Shown: positions 1 through 8,494 of the stretch, piece by piece
Numbering within the stretch: the stretch's first letter is position 1
How the letters are laid out: each line of letters starts with the position of its first letter
NCBI RefSeq assembly: GCF_011392115.1
Contig: NZ_JAAJBT010000002.1
Location: 248,001-312,000, forward strand
Reading direction: 5' to 3'
From: Flavobacterium difficile
Lineage (GTDB): Bacteria > Bacteroidota > Bacteroidia > Flavobacteriales > Flavobacteriaceae
Length of the DNA stretch: 64,000 nt
Program-made: the position numbers and the translations under genes
The notes under the pieces: model-generated
Told to the model about the DNA's origin: nothing
Databases searched by the model: none
What the model saw: only the letters and a program-made list of their open reading frames with translations

Positions 1-699
1 TAATATTCGCGTTCCTGCATCATTAATAAAAGCTTGTTGCACCTCGTATTCACGGCCTTTTTCTAATCCTGATTTTTCTAACACGCGTTCTAAAACCAAT
101 TCGCCCCAATTCCCTTGCATTTTATTGTCGCCTTTTAACGCTTTAGTTAAGTTGATGGTTTCTTTACTCATTTGTGCATTCATTTCGCGTAAGCCCAATA
201 TTTGCTGACGTAAAGCAGCATGATAATCGATGCTTTCTTTATGAGTATCTTCTACTTTTTTCTCAAAATGTAGAATTTTATCTTGTAAAGGTGAAAGTAT
301 GTTTTTTAGGTTTTCTTTGTTTTGTTCTGTGAATTTCTGAGTTTTTTCTTCCAAGATTTTATTCGCCAAGTTTTCAAATTCTTTGCTAAATTTCTCTTGA
401 AGTTCATTTACTTCTTGTTTTTGTTCTTTATTTCTTTCTAATAAATTATCGAAATCATTTTCTTTTTTCGCTAATAAAATCGCAAATTCTTCTTTTTCTG
501 TTTGAATTTTCTGTTTTTCGAATTGTAAATTCTGAAGTGTAATTTTTAATTCAGAAAGTTGATTGTTTTGGGAAAGTAATTGGCCATCTAAATTACTTTT
601 TTCAGCATTAGATTGGGTTTTGGTTAGCAGTTTTCCAATATAAAAACCAATGGCTAACGAAACTAAAATGGCGAATACTAAAAGAATGGATGTGTTCAT
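1..699 (-). CDS. rmuC: DNA recombination protein RmuC, N-terminal part (runs off the left edge)
   Basis: The visible 233 residues start at an ATG at 699 and continue past position 1, so the C-terminal nuclease-like domain is missing. Residues about 4-20 form one membrane-spanning helix. Residues about 30-185 are a long charged coiled coil rich in Gln, Glu and Lys. At about 196-203 the RmuC hallmark GNWGELVL begins the conserved core. RmuC proteins are membrane-anchored factors, known in E. coli to limit recombination at inverted repeats. The start is clear because the upstream sequence lacks an in-frame extension. Identification is firm from this combination, although the catalytic core is outside the window. 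Confidence 0.93.
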   Translation of the reverse strand, partial: MNTSILLVFAILVSLAIGFYIGKLLTKTQSNAEKSNLDGQLLSQNNQLSELKITLQNLQFEKQKIQTEKEEFAILLAKKENDFDNLLERNKEQKQEVNELQEKFSKEFENLANKILEEKTQKFTEQNKENLKNILSPLQDKILHFEKKVEDTHKESIDYHAALRQQILGLREMNAQMSKETINLTKALKGDNKMQGNWGELVLERVLEKSGLEKGREYEVQQAFINDAGTRIL

Positions 700-816
700 T
701 TTTGGAATATAAATTTATAAAAAGTAAAAATACTATTTTTTTTAAATTTTACCGCAGGTTTTCAATTTGAATTTTGAAACATAATGAATCATAAAATTTC
801 ATTTCATTATTTTTTT

Positions 817-935
817 GCCACGAATGCTCGAATTTAATTTGCTTGATTGGTGAAATTTGTTCCTCTTCGATGATCCGAACCTTCAGGACGAATAATACTA
901 ATTCCAAAAGGCAGAAATATTCTTGAATTCGTGGC
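817..935. mobile_element. Small inverted-repeat element without cargo (MITE-like), CACGAATT family
   Basis: A 119-bp segment between rmuC and the pseudouridine synthase gene is bounded by GCCACGAATGCTCGAA at 817-832 and, in inverted orientation, GCCACGAATTCAAGAA at 920-935 (13 of 16 positions match). Each end is a tandem pair of an 8-bp word like CACGAATT. The same end sequence bounds the GxxExxY cassette at 52173-52637. The interior has no ORF of note. Calling it a cargo-less relative of that cassette is inference. Confidence 0.55.
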
Positions 936-970
936 GTTTTAAATTAAAAAATTAAAACTATTTTTGTCAA

Positions 971-1555
971 ATGAAACCACACCAACATTTTATTTTACAC
1001 AAACCACACGGATTTATCAGTCAGTTTATTTACGAATTAAAACGAAATAAGCGAAAACTTGGTGAATTATACGATTTTCCAGAAGGAACAATGGCGATTG
1101 GTCGTTTAGACGAAGATTCGGAAGGTTTGTTATTACTCACAACAGATGGCATGATGAGTGAATTGGTTCGAAGTAAAAAAGTTGAAAAAGAATATTACGC
1201 GCAAGTGGATGGCATAATAACTGAGACAGCAGTTGAACAACTCAAAAATGGAGTAGAAATTGGTTTTCATGGTAAAAAATACCTCACAAAAAAATGTCAA
1301 GCCAAGTTAATTGAGAATCCAACTCACATTGGTGAAGGAAGAAGAATTCGAGACGAACGTCACGGACCAACAAGCTGGGTTTCCATAACGTTAACCGAAG
1401 GAAAATTCAGACAAGTTCGAAAAATGACTTCTGCTGTTGGTTTTCCTACTTTACGATTAATAAGAGTTCGAGTAGGAAATATTGAATTGGGTGAATTAAG
1501 AGCGGGTGAAGTGAAAGAAATTTTCAAGGAAAGTTTTGATAAGATTTTGGAGTAG
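971..1555 (+). CDS. rluE: RluE-like 23S rRNA pseudouridine synthase
   Basis: This 194-residue protein belongs to the RsuA/RluB/E/F group of pseudouridine synthases, which isomerise a specific uridine in rRNA. The catalytic motif GRLDEDSEGLLLLTTDG is at residues 44-60, with Asp47 as the expected nucleophile. The C-terminal motif KFRQVRKM, typical of the family, is near residue 150. There is no N-terminal S4 domain, which together with the short length fits RluE rather than RluB/RluF. The ATG at 971 gives the family-typical start. It stands alone on the plus strand, tail to tail with the B12 ABC ATPase gene. The precise target uridine is inferred from family only. Confidence 0.88.
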   Translation: MKPHQHFILHKPHGFISQFIYELKRNKRKLGELYDFPEGTMAIGRLDEDSEGLLLLTTDGMMSELVRSKKVEKEYYAQVDGIITETAVEQLKNGVEIGFHGKKYLTKKCQAKLIENPTHIGEGRRIRDERHGPTSWVSITLTEGKFRQVRKMTSAVGFPTLRLIRVRVGNIELGELRAGEVKEIFKESFDKILE

Positions 1556-1627
1556 GATTTAGTATTGAGAAATTAAAATTTTTGAATTCAGCCTGACTTA
1601 CCTTGAATTTTTTTAATGACAAGTTTT

Positions 1628-2407
1628 TTATCTCACCATAAATTTTCCTTTTTCTTTATCGAAAATGATATTTTCATCTTCAAACAACTTATCAAACACA
1701 CCTTTTTCGATTAAATTACAAGGTTGGTCTTGTAGGGTTTGTTCCTTTGTCATCACAATCATTTCATCTGAAAGTTGAATCGCTAAATCGATATCGTGTG
1801 TCGAAAATAAAATGCATTTCCCGGTTTCATGTGTTAGTTTTTGCAATAATTTAAAGACAGAAACTTTGTGAAATAAGTCTAAATGCGTAGTGGGTTCGTC
1901 TAAAATAATTAAGTCAGTATCTTGTGCTAAAGCTCTTGCAATTAATACCTTTTGTAGCTGGCCATCTGAAATTTCATGATGTTTTTTTTCTATTAAATGT
2001 TCAATATTTGTAAGTTGAATTGCTGCTGTAATTTTACTAATATCTTCATCAGTTAAAGTGCCAATCCAATTCGTGTAAGGTTGTCTGCCCAAGGCAATTA
2101 ATTCCCAGACGGTTAAATTGCTACTTGGTAATTTATCAGTTAAAACCAAACTTTGTTGCTGCGCTAATTCCGAATTTTCAATTGTAAAAATATCTTTTTC
2201 ATTCAAAAAAACACTACCTGAAATGGGTTTTTGAATAGCAGTTAGTGTTCGTAGTAAAGTGGATTTTCCAATACCATTTCCACCAATTAAAGTAATCAGT
2301 TTTCCTTTGTTTAAAGAGATAGAGATATCAACCGCTATGGTTGCTACTTCTTTTTTGGAAGTGTAACCAATAGAAAGATTTTTGGTTTGTAGTATGGTTG
2401 GGTTCAT
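1628..2407 (-). CDS. btuD: ABC transporter ATP-binding protein, BtuD/FecE type
   Basis: ATPase of a metal-chelate/cobalamin importer, 259 residues from ATG 2407. Walker A GGNGIGKST is at 42-50, a signature variant ISDGQ (instead of LSGGQ) at 146-150, and Walker B with catalytic Glu, LIILDEPTTHLD, at 166-177. An upstream in-frame ATG at 2443 would add 12 residues, but it lies inside the inverted repeat of the neighbouring cassette, so 2407 is preferred. The gene belongs with the permease (2992-4017) and binding protein (4023-5153) but is separated from them by the inserted GxxExxY cassette. Cobalamin as substrate is inferred from the nearby B12 riboswitch operon; a siderophore is the alternative. 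Confidence 0.85.
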   Translation of the reverse strand: MNPTILQTKNLSIGYTSKKEVATIAVDISISLNKGKLITLIGGNGIGKSTLLRTLTAIQKPISGSVFLNEKDIFTIENSELAQQQSLVLTDKLPSSNLTVWELIALGRQPYTNWIGTLTDEDISKITAAIQLTNIEHLIEKKHHEISDGQLQKVLIARALAQDTDLIILDEPTTHLDLFHKVSVFKLLQKLTHETGKCILFSTHDIDLAIQLSDEMIVMTKEQTLQDQPCNLIEKGVFDKLFEDENIIFDKEKGKFMVR

Positions 2408-2429
2408 AGTTGAAATTTTGTTATTTTTT

Positions 2430-2981
2430 AACCACATAGGCACATAGTTAAAATATGAATAAAGGCGCTTCGCTTAATATAAATATCATAGATTATTTAG
2501 GTAAATTTTTAAATAAATCATTGACTAAAGTTTTTTGTCCTTCTCGAAAAATATTATTACTATTAAAATTTATTAGTATGCCTTTTGGTGCAGATAATAG
2601 CTTCATATATGTTAATAATTGGGCATCATGAATTGGTAAAATATCACTTACGGCTTTTAGTTCAACTATTAACAAATCTTCAATAAATAAATCACATCTA
2701 AAATCAACATCAACATTATTTCCTTTATAATTAAAAGGTACTTTAAATTCGCTTTTAAAATTTATTTTTCTAATTTTTAATTCTTCTATCATACACTTAT
2801 GATAAACACTTTCTAAAAGTCCTTTTCCTAAAATTTTATGTACTTCAATTGCTGCTCCAATTATTTCAAAAGTTAATTGATTAAGTGATTGTTGTGTTAT
2901 CATGTTTTTGAATATCTCTCTATGTGCTTTATTTTAAATAAAATGCCTTTATTTATAATACAACTATGTGCCTATGTGTTT
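2430..2981. mobile_element. GxxExxY cassette bounded by 20-bp inverted repeats, inside the btu ABC operon
   Basis: The left end AACCACATAGGCACATAGTT (2430-2449) and the right end (2962-2981, reading AAACACATAGGCACATAGTT on the other strand) match at 19 of 20 positions. Weaker similarity continues inward to about 2466 and 2944, both containing ataaaggc. Each end is a tandem pair CACATAGG/CACATAGT. The only gene inside is the GxxExxY gene. The cassette separates a permease from its ATPase, which are normally adjacent. No clear target duplication is seen. Confidence 0.7.
2493..2903 (-). CDS. GxxExxY family protein (PD-(D/E)XK nuclease-like)
   Basis: A 136-residue intact member of the GxxExxY family (PDDEXK_3-like). 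The naming motif reads GLLESVY at residues 28-34. The nuclease-like core shows Asp71 (RCDLF) followed by ELK at 81-83, matching the D...ExK pattern, and the C-terminal part ends in a strand ILINFN. The biological role of the family is unknown. The gene is codirectional with the B12 transporter genes on both sides and probably cotranscribed. It is the sole cargo of an inverted-repeat cassette. Two broken relatives flank cca (52199-52570 and 54141-54523); this copy is more divergent from them than they are from each other. Confidence 0.85.
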   Translation of the reverse strand: MITQQSLNQLTFEIIGAAIEVHKILGKGLLESVYHKCMIEELKIRKINFKSEFKVPFNYKGNNVDVDFRCDLFIEDLLIVELKAVSDILPIHDAQLLTYMKLLSAPKGILINFNSNNIFREGQKTLVNDLFKNLPK

Positions 2982-2991
2982 AATTAAAATT

Positions 2992-4017
2992 CTAACTAAT
3001 TCCGCGTTTTCTTACCAACAGCCAAATCACCACTGGTGCGCCTAATATCGATGTGATTGCATTAATTGGTAACGTAAAATCAAAACCCGGTAATTGCGAA
3101 ACGGTATCACAAAATAACATAATTAAAGCGCCTAAAAGCATCGTAGCAAAAAACAGTACTTTATGATTACTAGTTTGAAAAACCAATTTTGAAATATGCG
3201 GAACGGCTAATCCTACGAAGGCAATAGGACCTACAAATGCAGTAATACTTCCAGCTAAAATTCCAGTAGCCATAAAAATTAAATTGCGTTGTTTTTTGAT
3301 GTTAATTCCTAAACTTTTTGCGTAGTTTTCTCCTAATAAAAAAGCATCTAAACTTTTAATTGACAGTAAACTTAATGTTGCACCAACCAAAACTGTACTG
3401 CTTAAAATGACAATTTGAATCCAACTTAAATTACTCAAATTTCCCATAGACCAAAATGTGAATTTTTGGAGTTGTTCTGCTGTACTAAAATAGGTTAATA
3501 CGCTAACAATTGCTCCTGTAAAACTGCTGAACATTAATCCGACTATCAAAATCGACATGGTATCTTTTAATTTTTTCGAAACTAAGAAAACTAAAGACAA
3601 AACCAATAAACTTCCAGATATTGAAGCTAATAAAATGCCTAAACTAGATAGAAATAGGTTGGCTAAAAAAGGTGGTAAGATAGCAGCGCCCATAATTACA
3701 AAAGCCACACCTAAACTTGAGCCCGAACTTAATCCTAAAACATAAGGTCCGGCTAACGGATTTCTAAATAACGTTTGCATTAGTAAACCTGAAATGGAGA
3801 GTCCAATTCCGACTAACATTGCTGTTATAGCTTTTGGTAATCGAAAATTTAAAATAATATAATTCCAAGTGTCTTTTACTTCACCAATTCCAAATACAGA
3901 TTTAGCGACTTCTTTAATAGGAATAGCCACTTGTCCGAAACTTATATTTAATAGAAACGTGATTACTAAACCAAAAAGTAAAGCAATAAAAAGTAAATTA
4001 TTTGGGTTCTTTTTCAT
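2992..4017 (-). CDS. btuC: ABC transporter permease, BtuC/FecCD family
   Basis: A 341-residue polytopic membrane protein of the FecCD/BtuC family, with about nine or ten hydrophobic helices. The opening segment, the conserved RNPLAGPYVLGLSSGS region near residue 85, and the late GPIAFVGLAVPHISK motif near residue 263 (coupling to the ATPase) are all present. It forms the channel of an importer with the binding protein 5 bp upstream and the ATPase gene beyond the inserted cassette. Substrate assignment to cobalamin rests on the B12 riboswitch operon next door, so a haem or siderophore substrate remains possible. Confidence 0.88.
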   Translation of the reverse strand: MKKNPNNLLFIALLFGLVITFLLNISFGQVAIPIKEVAKSVFGIGEVKDTWNYIILNFRLPKAITAMLVGIGLSISGLLMQTLFRNPLAGPYVLGLSSGSSLGVAFVIMGAAILPPFLANLFLSSLGILLASISGSLLVLSLVFLVSKKLKDTMSILIVGLMFSSFTGAIVSVLTYFSTAEQLQKFTFWSMGNLSNLSWIQIVILSSTVLVGATLSLLSIKSLDAFLLGENYAKSLGINIKKQRNLIFMATGILAGSITAFVGPIAFVGLAVPHISKLVFQTSNHKVLFFATMLLGALIMLFCDTVSQLPGFDFTLPINAITSILGAPVVIWLLVRKRGIS

Positions 4018-4022
4018 TACTA

Positions 4023-5153
4023 TTATTTCAGTTTTTCAAAGAAAAAAAGTTCGTAATTAGGAACTAATTCAGGATGAAATATTTTCACTAAATCTTTTAA
4101 CACTAAATCCGGACGGTTAGGTGCTAATTCGTAATAAATTACGCCACCCGTTTTTCCTTTTTTTGTTCCAAAAGAATAAATATTTTTGGTTTTAAAAGCT
4201 TTAAATTCCGTGTAATGTTGATTGGCCTCGCTAATTTCTGCTAAAGAATTATACTGATCCATAAACCAGAAATCCGCCTCTTTTGCTTTGATGTATACTT
4301 TTTCAAAAGATAAGGATAAACTGCCTGTTCCTTTCGTATCCGACCACAAATAATTTCCTTTTGCATTCGTAATAAACTGTGCACCCCAACTTTCTCCTTG
4401 TGGCAAATACCATTTGTCTTCGTAAATGGAACCACTGAAAACGGTAGGTTTTAATTTAGTATTTTTAACTAGTTTCAAGGTTTCATTATAGTCTTTTTCA
4501 ATAGTATTAAAAATAGCATTGGCTTGTTTTTCTTTACAAAAAAGTACTCCGAAAAGTTTTATCCATTCAGCTTTTCCTAAAGGAGATTGTTCGTTCCAAT
4601 CGCCATTTAAAATAATTTTTAATCCGTTTTTTTCTAAATTATCTAAAGTCGGATTATTATTATCTAAGCCATAACCCATAATAATATCGGGTTGCAAATC
4701 AATTAAAACTTCTGTGTTTAAGGTTTGATTGCTTCCTAATTCTTTTACTTTTCCGGCATCAATTAATGTTCTTACTTTTTCAGATGAAATATATTTCAGA
4801 TTAGGAAAACCAATTAGTTTTTTTTCTTCACCTAACATTTCTAATGACGGAATATGTGTGGTTGAAGTTAATACAATGTTTTTAACGGGTACTTGAATTT
4901 GTGGCAGGTTGTTAAATTCCGCTGGAATAACTGCGTTTTTTTTCTTTAAAATGTACGAATACTTTTTATTGGCGTTGGGCCAAGGTGTACTTACTTCTAC
5001 AATTGAATAATTTTCTTTTGTGATGATATACAGGCCTTTAGCGTGTTTGATTTCGTTTTTTATTTTCGATTCCGATGATTCTTCTGCATTTTTACATCCG
5101 AATATTAATAACGCAACAAGGAAAATAGTAAATGGTTTGTATAAAGTTGACAT
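4023..5153 (-). CDS. btuF: ABC transporter substrate-binding lipoprotein, BtuF-like
   Basis: A 376-residue periplasmic binding protein with a lipoprotein signal ending in LLIFGC (Cys20), followed by an acidic Ser-rich linker. The fold is the helix-bridged class III type (Peripla_BP_2): two lobes with motifs such as IVLTSTTHIPSLEMLG and LQPDIIMGYG. It heads the minus-strand operon and would hand ligand to the permease encoded 5 bp downstream. A -7-like box (TACTTTTG on the minus strand, 5167-5174) lies just upstream. The riboswitch in the divergent spacer points the other way, so this arm is not obviously under its control. Confidence 0.83.
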   Translation of the reverse strand: MSTLYKPFTIFLVALLIFGCKNAEESSESKIKNEIKHAKGLYIITKENYSIVEVSTPWPNANKKYSYILKKKNAVIPAEFNNLPQIQVPVKNIVLTSTTHIPSLEMLGEEKKLIGFPNLKYISSEKVRTLIDAGKVKELGSNQTLNTEVLIDLQPDIIMGYGLDNNNPTLDNLEKNGLKIILNGDWNEQSPLGKAEWIKLFGVLFCKEKQANAIFNTIEKDYNETLKLVKNTKLKPTVFSGSIYEDKWYLPQGESWGAQFITNAKGNYLWSDTKGTGSLSLSFEKVYIKAKEADFWFMDQYNSLAEISEANQHYTEFKAFKTKNIYSFGTKKGKTGGVIYYELAPNRPDLVLKDLVKIFHPELVPNYELFFFEKLK

Positions 5154-5191
5154 GGTAATTTTTTTACAAAAGTAAAAGATATTTATAAAGT

Positions 5192-5221
5192 TTGATTTTA
5201 AATTTTAATATTTTACATTTG
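5192..5221 (+). promoter_or_regulatory. Bacteroidota-type promoter of the B12 receptor operon
   Basis: TTG at 5192-5194, a 19-bp spacer and TACATTTG at 5214-5221 match the Bacteroidota primary sigma consensus exactly. Transcription would begin a few bases before the cobalamin riboswitch. Confidence 0.75.
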
Positions 5222-5227
5222 CATCAG

Positions 5228-5412
5228 AATTATGGTTGATGTTCTATAACATAGAATAATCATTAAAAGGGAATCAGGTTGAATGCCTGAGCTGTTCCCG
5301 CAACTGTATGCTAATAAGGTTATTGTTAACTGCAAATCCACTGAAACGTCTGAATTTATTTCAGCCTATCGGGAAGGAAAACAATAATACGCAAGCCAGG
5401 AGACCTGCCTAG
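5228..5412 (+). promoter_or_regulatory. Cobalamin riboswitch
   Basis: The leader contains the conserved B12 aptamer blocks in order: AAAAGGGAA then the CAGG...CCTGAGCTGTTCCCGCAACTG core (about 5266-5308), tccactg near 5337, cgggaagg near 5370, and the B12 box GCAAGCCAGGAGACCTGCC (5391-5409). It lies directly upstream of the TonB receptor gene, the usual target in Bacteroidota. Binding of adenosylcobalamin is expected to lower expression. Only about 50 bp separate the B12 box from the start codon, and no strong intrinsic terminator is visible there, so translational control is the likelier mechanism (inference). Confidence 0.93.
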
Positions 5413-5462
5413 TTCTTAGTATTCATAAACTTTCGGGAAAAAAAGTTTTTAAATTTTAATTT

Positions 5463-7280
5463 TTGACGCGTTTTTTATTTTTTTATTTCTGCTTCCAGTC
5501 ATTGGTATGTGCACAAGTGCAGCCTATTGAGATTGAGGAAGTGCAAATTTCAGATTTGCAAACTAAGTTGTTTAATGCTACACAAAAAAATGTAGTTTTA
5601 AACGATAGTGTAGTTATGTTCAATAAAGAATCGTTAACTAAATTATTAAACTTTAATTCTTTCTTTTATTTTAAAGAAAACGGAAACGGAATGGTTTCTT
5701 CACCATCAGTTCGTGGTACAACGGCATCGCAAACGGCTGTAATTTGGAACGGAATTAACATCAACTCCAACTTAACTGGGCAAACCGATTTTAATACGAT
5801 TACTACTTACGATTTCAATTCCATTCAATTAAAATATGGTGGTGGAAGTGTAGTGTATGGAAGTGGTGCTATTGGCGGTTCCATACATTTGAATAATGAA
5901 ATGCGTTTTACAAAACATTTCGATCAATTTTTGAAGTTAAGTTATGGCAGCTTTCAAACTCTAAATACTAATTATAAATTTAGTTTATCTAACCAGAAAT
6001 TTTCCAGTCAGTTTTCCATTTCTTTTAACAAATCAAAAAATGATTATGAATTTGTAGGTTTAAACAAGAGAAATACAAATGGAGAATATAAAAATTTGAG
6101 TTTTAATTCGGCCATAGGGTACAAGCTCAACTCGAAATGGATGCTAAAATATTTCAATTCGATTTACAACGGGAATCGAAATTTTTCTGGAACTATTTCT
6201 TCTATCGGAATGTCAAAATACGAAGATTATAACATCCGAAATTTAATTGAATTTAAAGAGAATGCATCTGTTTTCGAATCGAATTTCAAAGTCTATCAGC
6301 TATCTGAAAGCTTTAAATATTTCGAAAATAAAAAAACAAATATTTTCTCAACAGCAAAAGTTACTACTTCATTATTTAGATACGAAGGTTTATTAAAATC
6401 GATTGCTAAGTTACAGCTTAAGCCTATAATTGAATTTCAATATTTAAATGGAAAAGGTGAAAATATTGGAAAAAATTCTAGAAAAAACACTTCGTTAAGT
6501 GGATTAATTACCTATAATTTTAATAAAAATTTAGTGTTCGAAGGTAGTTTAAGAAAAGAATTTAATTCGGTTTTTGAAAGTCCAATTTTGTATGCTATTG
6601 GTTCAAATGCTACACTTACTAATTGGTATCAGGTAAAAATGAATTACTCTAAAAATTACCGAGTACCAACTTTTAACGATTTGTATTGGTATGCTGGTGG
6701 AAATATGAATTTGAAACCAGAAACAGTTTATCAATATGAAATTACAAATGTGTTTCAGTACAAAACCTTTTTGTTTCAAGTAACCGGTTATTATAACGAT
6801 TTTCAAAATTTATTGAAATGGTCGCCTAATGAAAGTGGGAATTGGACACCCGAAAATATTGAAAGTGTTGTTTCATACGGTGCTGAGTTCTCTCTTCAAT
6901 TTAAACAAAAAATTAAAGATTTTTATTTAGAATCGACATCCAATTACGCTTATACAAAATCGTTAAATGAAAAAACTCAAAAAGAGTTGATTTATGTTCC
7001 CAATCATAAATTTACCTCTAATTGGAATTTGAATTATCAGCGTTTAAGTTTTACGTATCAAATGGTATTTAACGGTGCTGTTTTTACTTCTACCGACAAC
7101 TCTTTTTTCTTAAAAGAACATTTCCTTTCAAATGTTTCGCTTAATTATTTGTTAGGAAAACAAAAAGATTTCATCATAACACTAGCTGCTTATAACCTTG
7201 AAAATCGATATTACGAAAATCTTCCTTCACGACCTATGCCTGGAAGAAATTATACCATTAGTTTAATCTTTAACTTATAA
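5463..7280 (+). CDS. btuB: TonB-dependent outer-membrane receptor for cobalamin, BtuB-like
   Basis: A 605-residue TonB-dependent receptor. Residues 1-18 form a signal peptide ending at CAQ. A plug domain follows (about 25-140), with the conserved VRGTTASQTAVIWNGI and GGGSVVYGSGAIGGSI motifs. The rest is a beta-barrel ending in the typical aromatic strand YTISLIFNL. The only usable start is a TTG at 5463, since no ATG precedes the signal peptide in frame. It follows the cobalamin riboswitch and precedes a BtuG-like lipoprotein gene by 8 bp, which together identify B12 as substrate. It is on the short side for BtuB-type receptors of this phylum. Confidence 0.9.
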   Translation: MTRFLFFYFCFQSLVCAQVQPIEIEEVQISDLQTKLFNATQKNVVLNDSVVMFNKESLTKLLNFNSFFYFKENGNGMVSSPSVRGTTASQTAVIWNGININSNLTGQTDFNTITTYDFNSIQLKYGGGSVVYGSGAIGGSIHLNNEMRFTKHFDQFLKLSYGSFQTLNTNYKFSLSNQKFSSQFSISFNKSKNDYEFVGLNKRNTNGEYKNLSFNSAIGYKLNSKWMLKYFNSIYNGNRNFSGTISSIGMSKYEDYNIRNLIEFKENASVFESNFKVYQLSESFKYFENKKTNIFSTAKVTTSLFRYEGLLKSIAKLQLKPIIEFQYLNGKGENIGKNSRKNTSLSGLITYNFNKNLVFEGSLRKEFNSVFESPILYAIGSNATLTNWYQVKMNYSKNYRVPTFNDLYWYAGGNMNLKPETVYQYEITNVFQYKTFLFQVTGYYNDFQNLLKWSPNESGNWTPENIESVVSYGAEFSLQFKQKIKDFYLESTSNYAYTKSLNEKTQKELIYVPNHKFTSNWNLNYQRLSFTYQMVFNGAVFTSTDNSFFLKEHFLSNVSLNYLLGKQKDFIITLAAYNLENRYYENLPSRPMPGRNYTISLIFNL

Positions 7281-7288
7281 TACAAATC

Positions 7289-8362
7289 ATGAAAAACTTA
7301 AAACTTATTTTTTTTAGTCTGCTTACTGTTGCAGTATTTACCTCTTGTACTTCAGATGATGCACCTGCAGTTGAAGCGCCACTGGGTGCTTATCAGAACG
7401 GAATTTTAATTGTTAATGAAGGGAATTTTGGTCAAGATAACAGTTCTATTTCTTTTATTTCTGGTGATTTAGCTACTTTTCAAACGAATGCATTTACAGC
7501 TGTAAATCCTACTTTAACTTTAGGAAATACAGCTCAAAGTATAAGTTTTAATGAAGATAAAGCTTATGTTGTAGTAAATGTTTCTAATAAAATTGAAGTT
7601 TTAAATCGTTACACTTTACAACATATTGCTACTATTTCTACGGGTTTAACGAATCCTCGTTTTGTAGCTTTTGCAAATGGAAAAGGTTATGTTACCAATT
7701 GGGGAGATGCCACTTCATCATCAGATGATTATGTAGCGGTTTTAAATTTAAGTACTAATGCTATTTCTGCTTCTATACCAGTAGTGGAAGGTCCTGAACG
7801 CCTTGTAGAAAATAATGGAAAATTATATGTAGCACACAAAGGAGGTTACGGACAAGGGAACAAAATTTCTGTAATTAATTCGAATTCCAATTCAGTAGAA
7901 AGTACTATAACTGTTGGTGATGTACCAGGTTCATTAGAAATTAGTAACGGATTTTTATATGTTTTGTGTGAAGGCTCACCAAGTTGGGCTGGTACTGAAA
8001 CGATTGGTAAATTACATAAAATAAATCTTTCTAATACTTCACAAATAACAACGTTAGATTTTACTTTAGGAAATCATCCACAAAATTTAGATTTAGATGG
8101 CGGAAATATTTATTACACAAATTCAAATAATGTATACAAAATAGCTGAATCTAACTTTACTTTACCAACTACTTCTTTATTTAATACGACTTCTAATAAT
8201 GTATCTAGTTTTTATGGTTTTGCAGTAAAAGCGTCTAAAATATTTGTTGCCGACCCTAATGATTATAGTTCAGCAGGTGAAATTTTTATTTTCAATGAAA
8301 GTGGTGCAGTTTTGTCTACAAAAACAGTTGGAGTAGCACCAAACGGATTTTATTTTAATTAG
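7289..8362 (+). CDS. YncE-like beta-propeller lipoprotein, probable BtuG-type B12-binding partner
   Basis: A 357-residue lipoprotein. The signal peptide ends in AVFTSC, and the residues after Cys (TSDDAP) resemble the acidic surface-export signal of Bacteroidota lipoproteins. The remainder consists of repeated YncE/DUF5074-type beta-propeller blades, recognisable by recurrent phrases such as VLNRYTLQHIATISTGLTNP, KISVINSNSNSVESTITVGD and VPGSLEISNGFLYV. Known BtuG proteins are surface propellers that capture cobalamin and sit on BtuB. The position 8 bp behind a riboswitch-controlled BtuB-like gene makes that role likely here. Direct homology to BtuG is inferred from architecture and context. 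Confidence 0.78.
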   Translation: MKNLKLIFFSLLTVAVFTSCTSDDAPAVEAPLGAYQNGILIVNEGNFGQDNSSISFISGDLATFQTNAFTAVNPTLTLGNTAQSISFNEDKAYVVVNVSNKIEVLNRYTLQHIATISTGLTNPRFVAFANGKGYVTNWGDATSSSDDYVAVLNLSTNAISASIPVVEGPERLVENNGKLYVAHKGGYGQGNKISVINSNSNSVESTITVGDVPGSLEISNGFLYVLCEGSPSWAGTETIGKLHKINLSNTSQITTLDFTLGNHPQNLDLDGGNIYYTNSNNVYKIAESNFTLPTTSLFNTTSNNVSSFYGFAVKASKIFVADPNDYSSAGEIFIFNESGAVLSTKTVGVAPNGFYFN

Positions 8363-8381
8363 AATTGTAAACACTAATACG

Positions 8382-8418
8382 AAAGGATTTAAGGCGAATA
8401 ACTTTAAATCCTTTTTTT
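8382..8418 (+). terminator. Rho-independent terminator of the B12 receptor operon
   Basis: Stem AAAGGATTTA (8382-8391) pairs with TAAATCCTTT (8405-8414) around a short loop and runs into a T tract. Confidence 0.75.
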
Positions 8419-8446
8419 ATGTAACGAATTCGCAAAACAAATGACT

Positions 8447-8454
8447 TATCTTTG
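8447..8454 (+). promoter_or_regulatory. -7 promoter box for the DUF4252 pair
   Basis: TATCTTTG matches TAnnTTTG and lies 41 bp before the first DUF4252 start codon. No TTG is found at the ideal distance upstream. Confidence 0.5.
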
Positions 8455-8494
8455 GAATAGATTTTGATTATCTAAAACTATAAATTAAATAAAA

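Noticed and set aside
2407-2443. Longer N-terminus of the ABC ATPase (ATG at 2443)
   Set aside because: The extra 12 codons come from the cassette's inverted repeat; ATG 2407 gives the family-typical start.
2430-2981. Classical insertion sequence
   Set aside because: No transposase gene and no clear target-site duplication; only the GxxExxY gene lies between the repeats.
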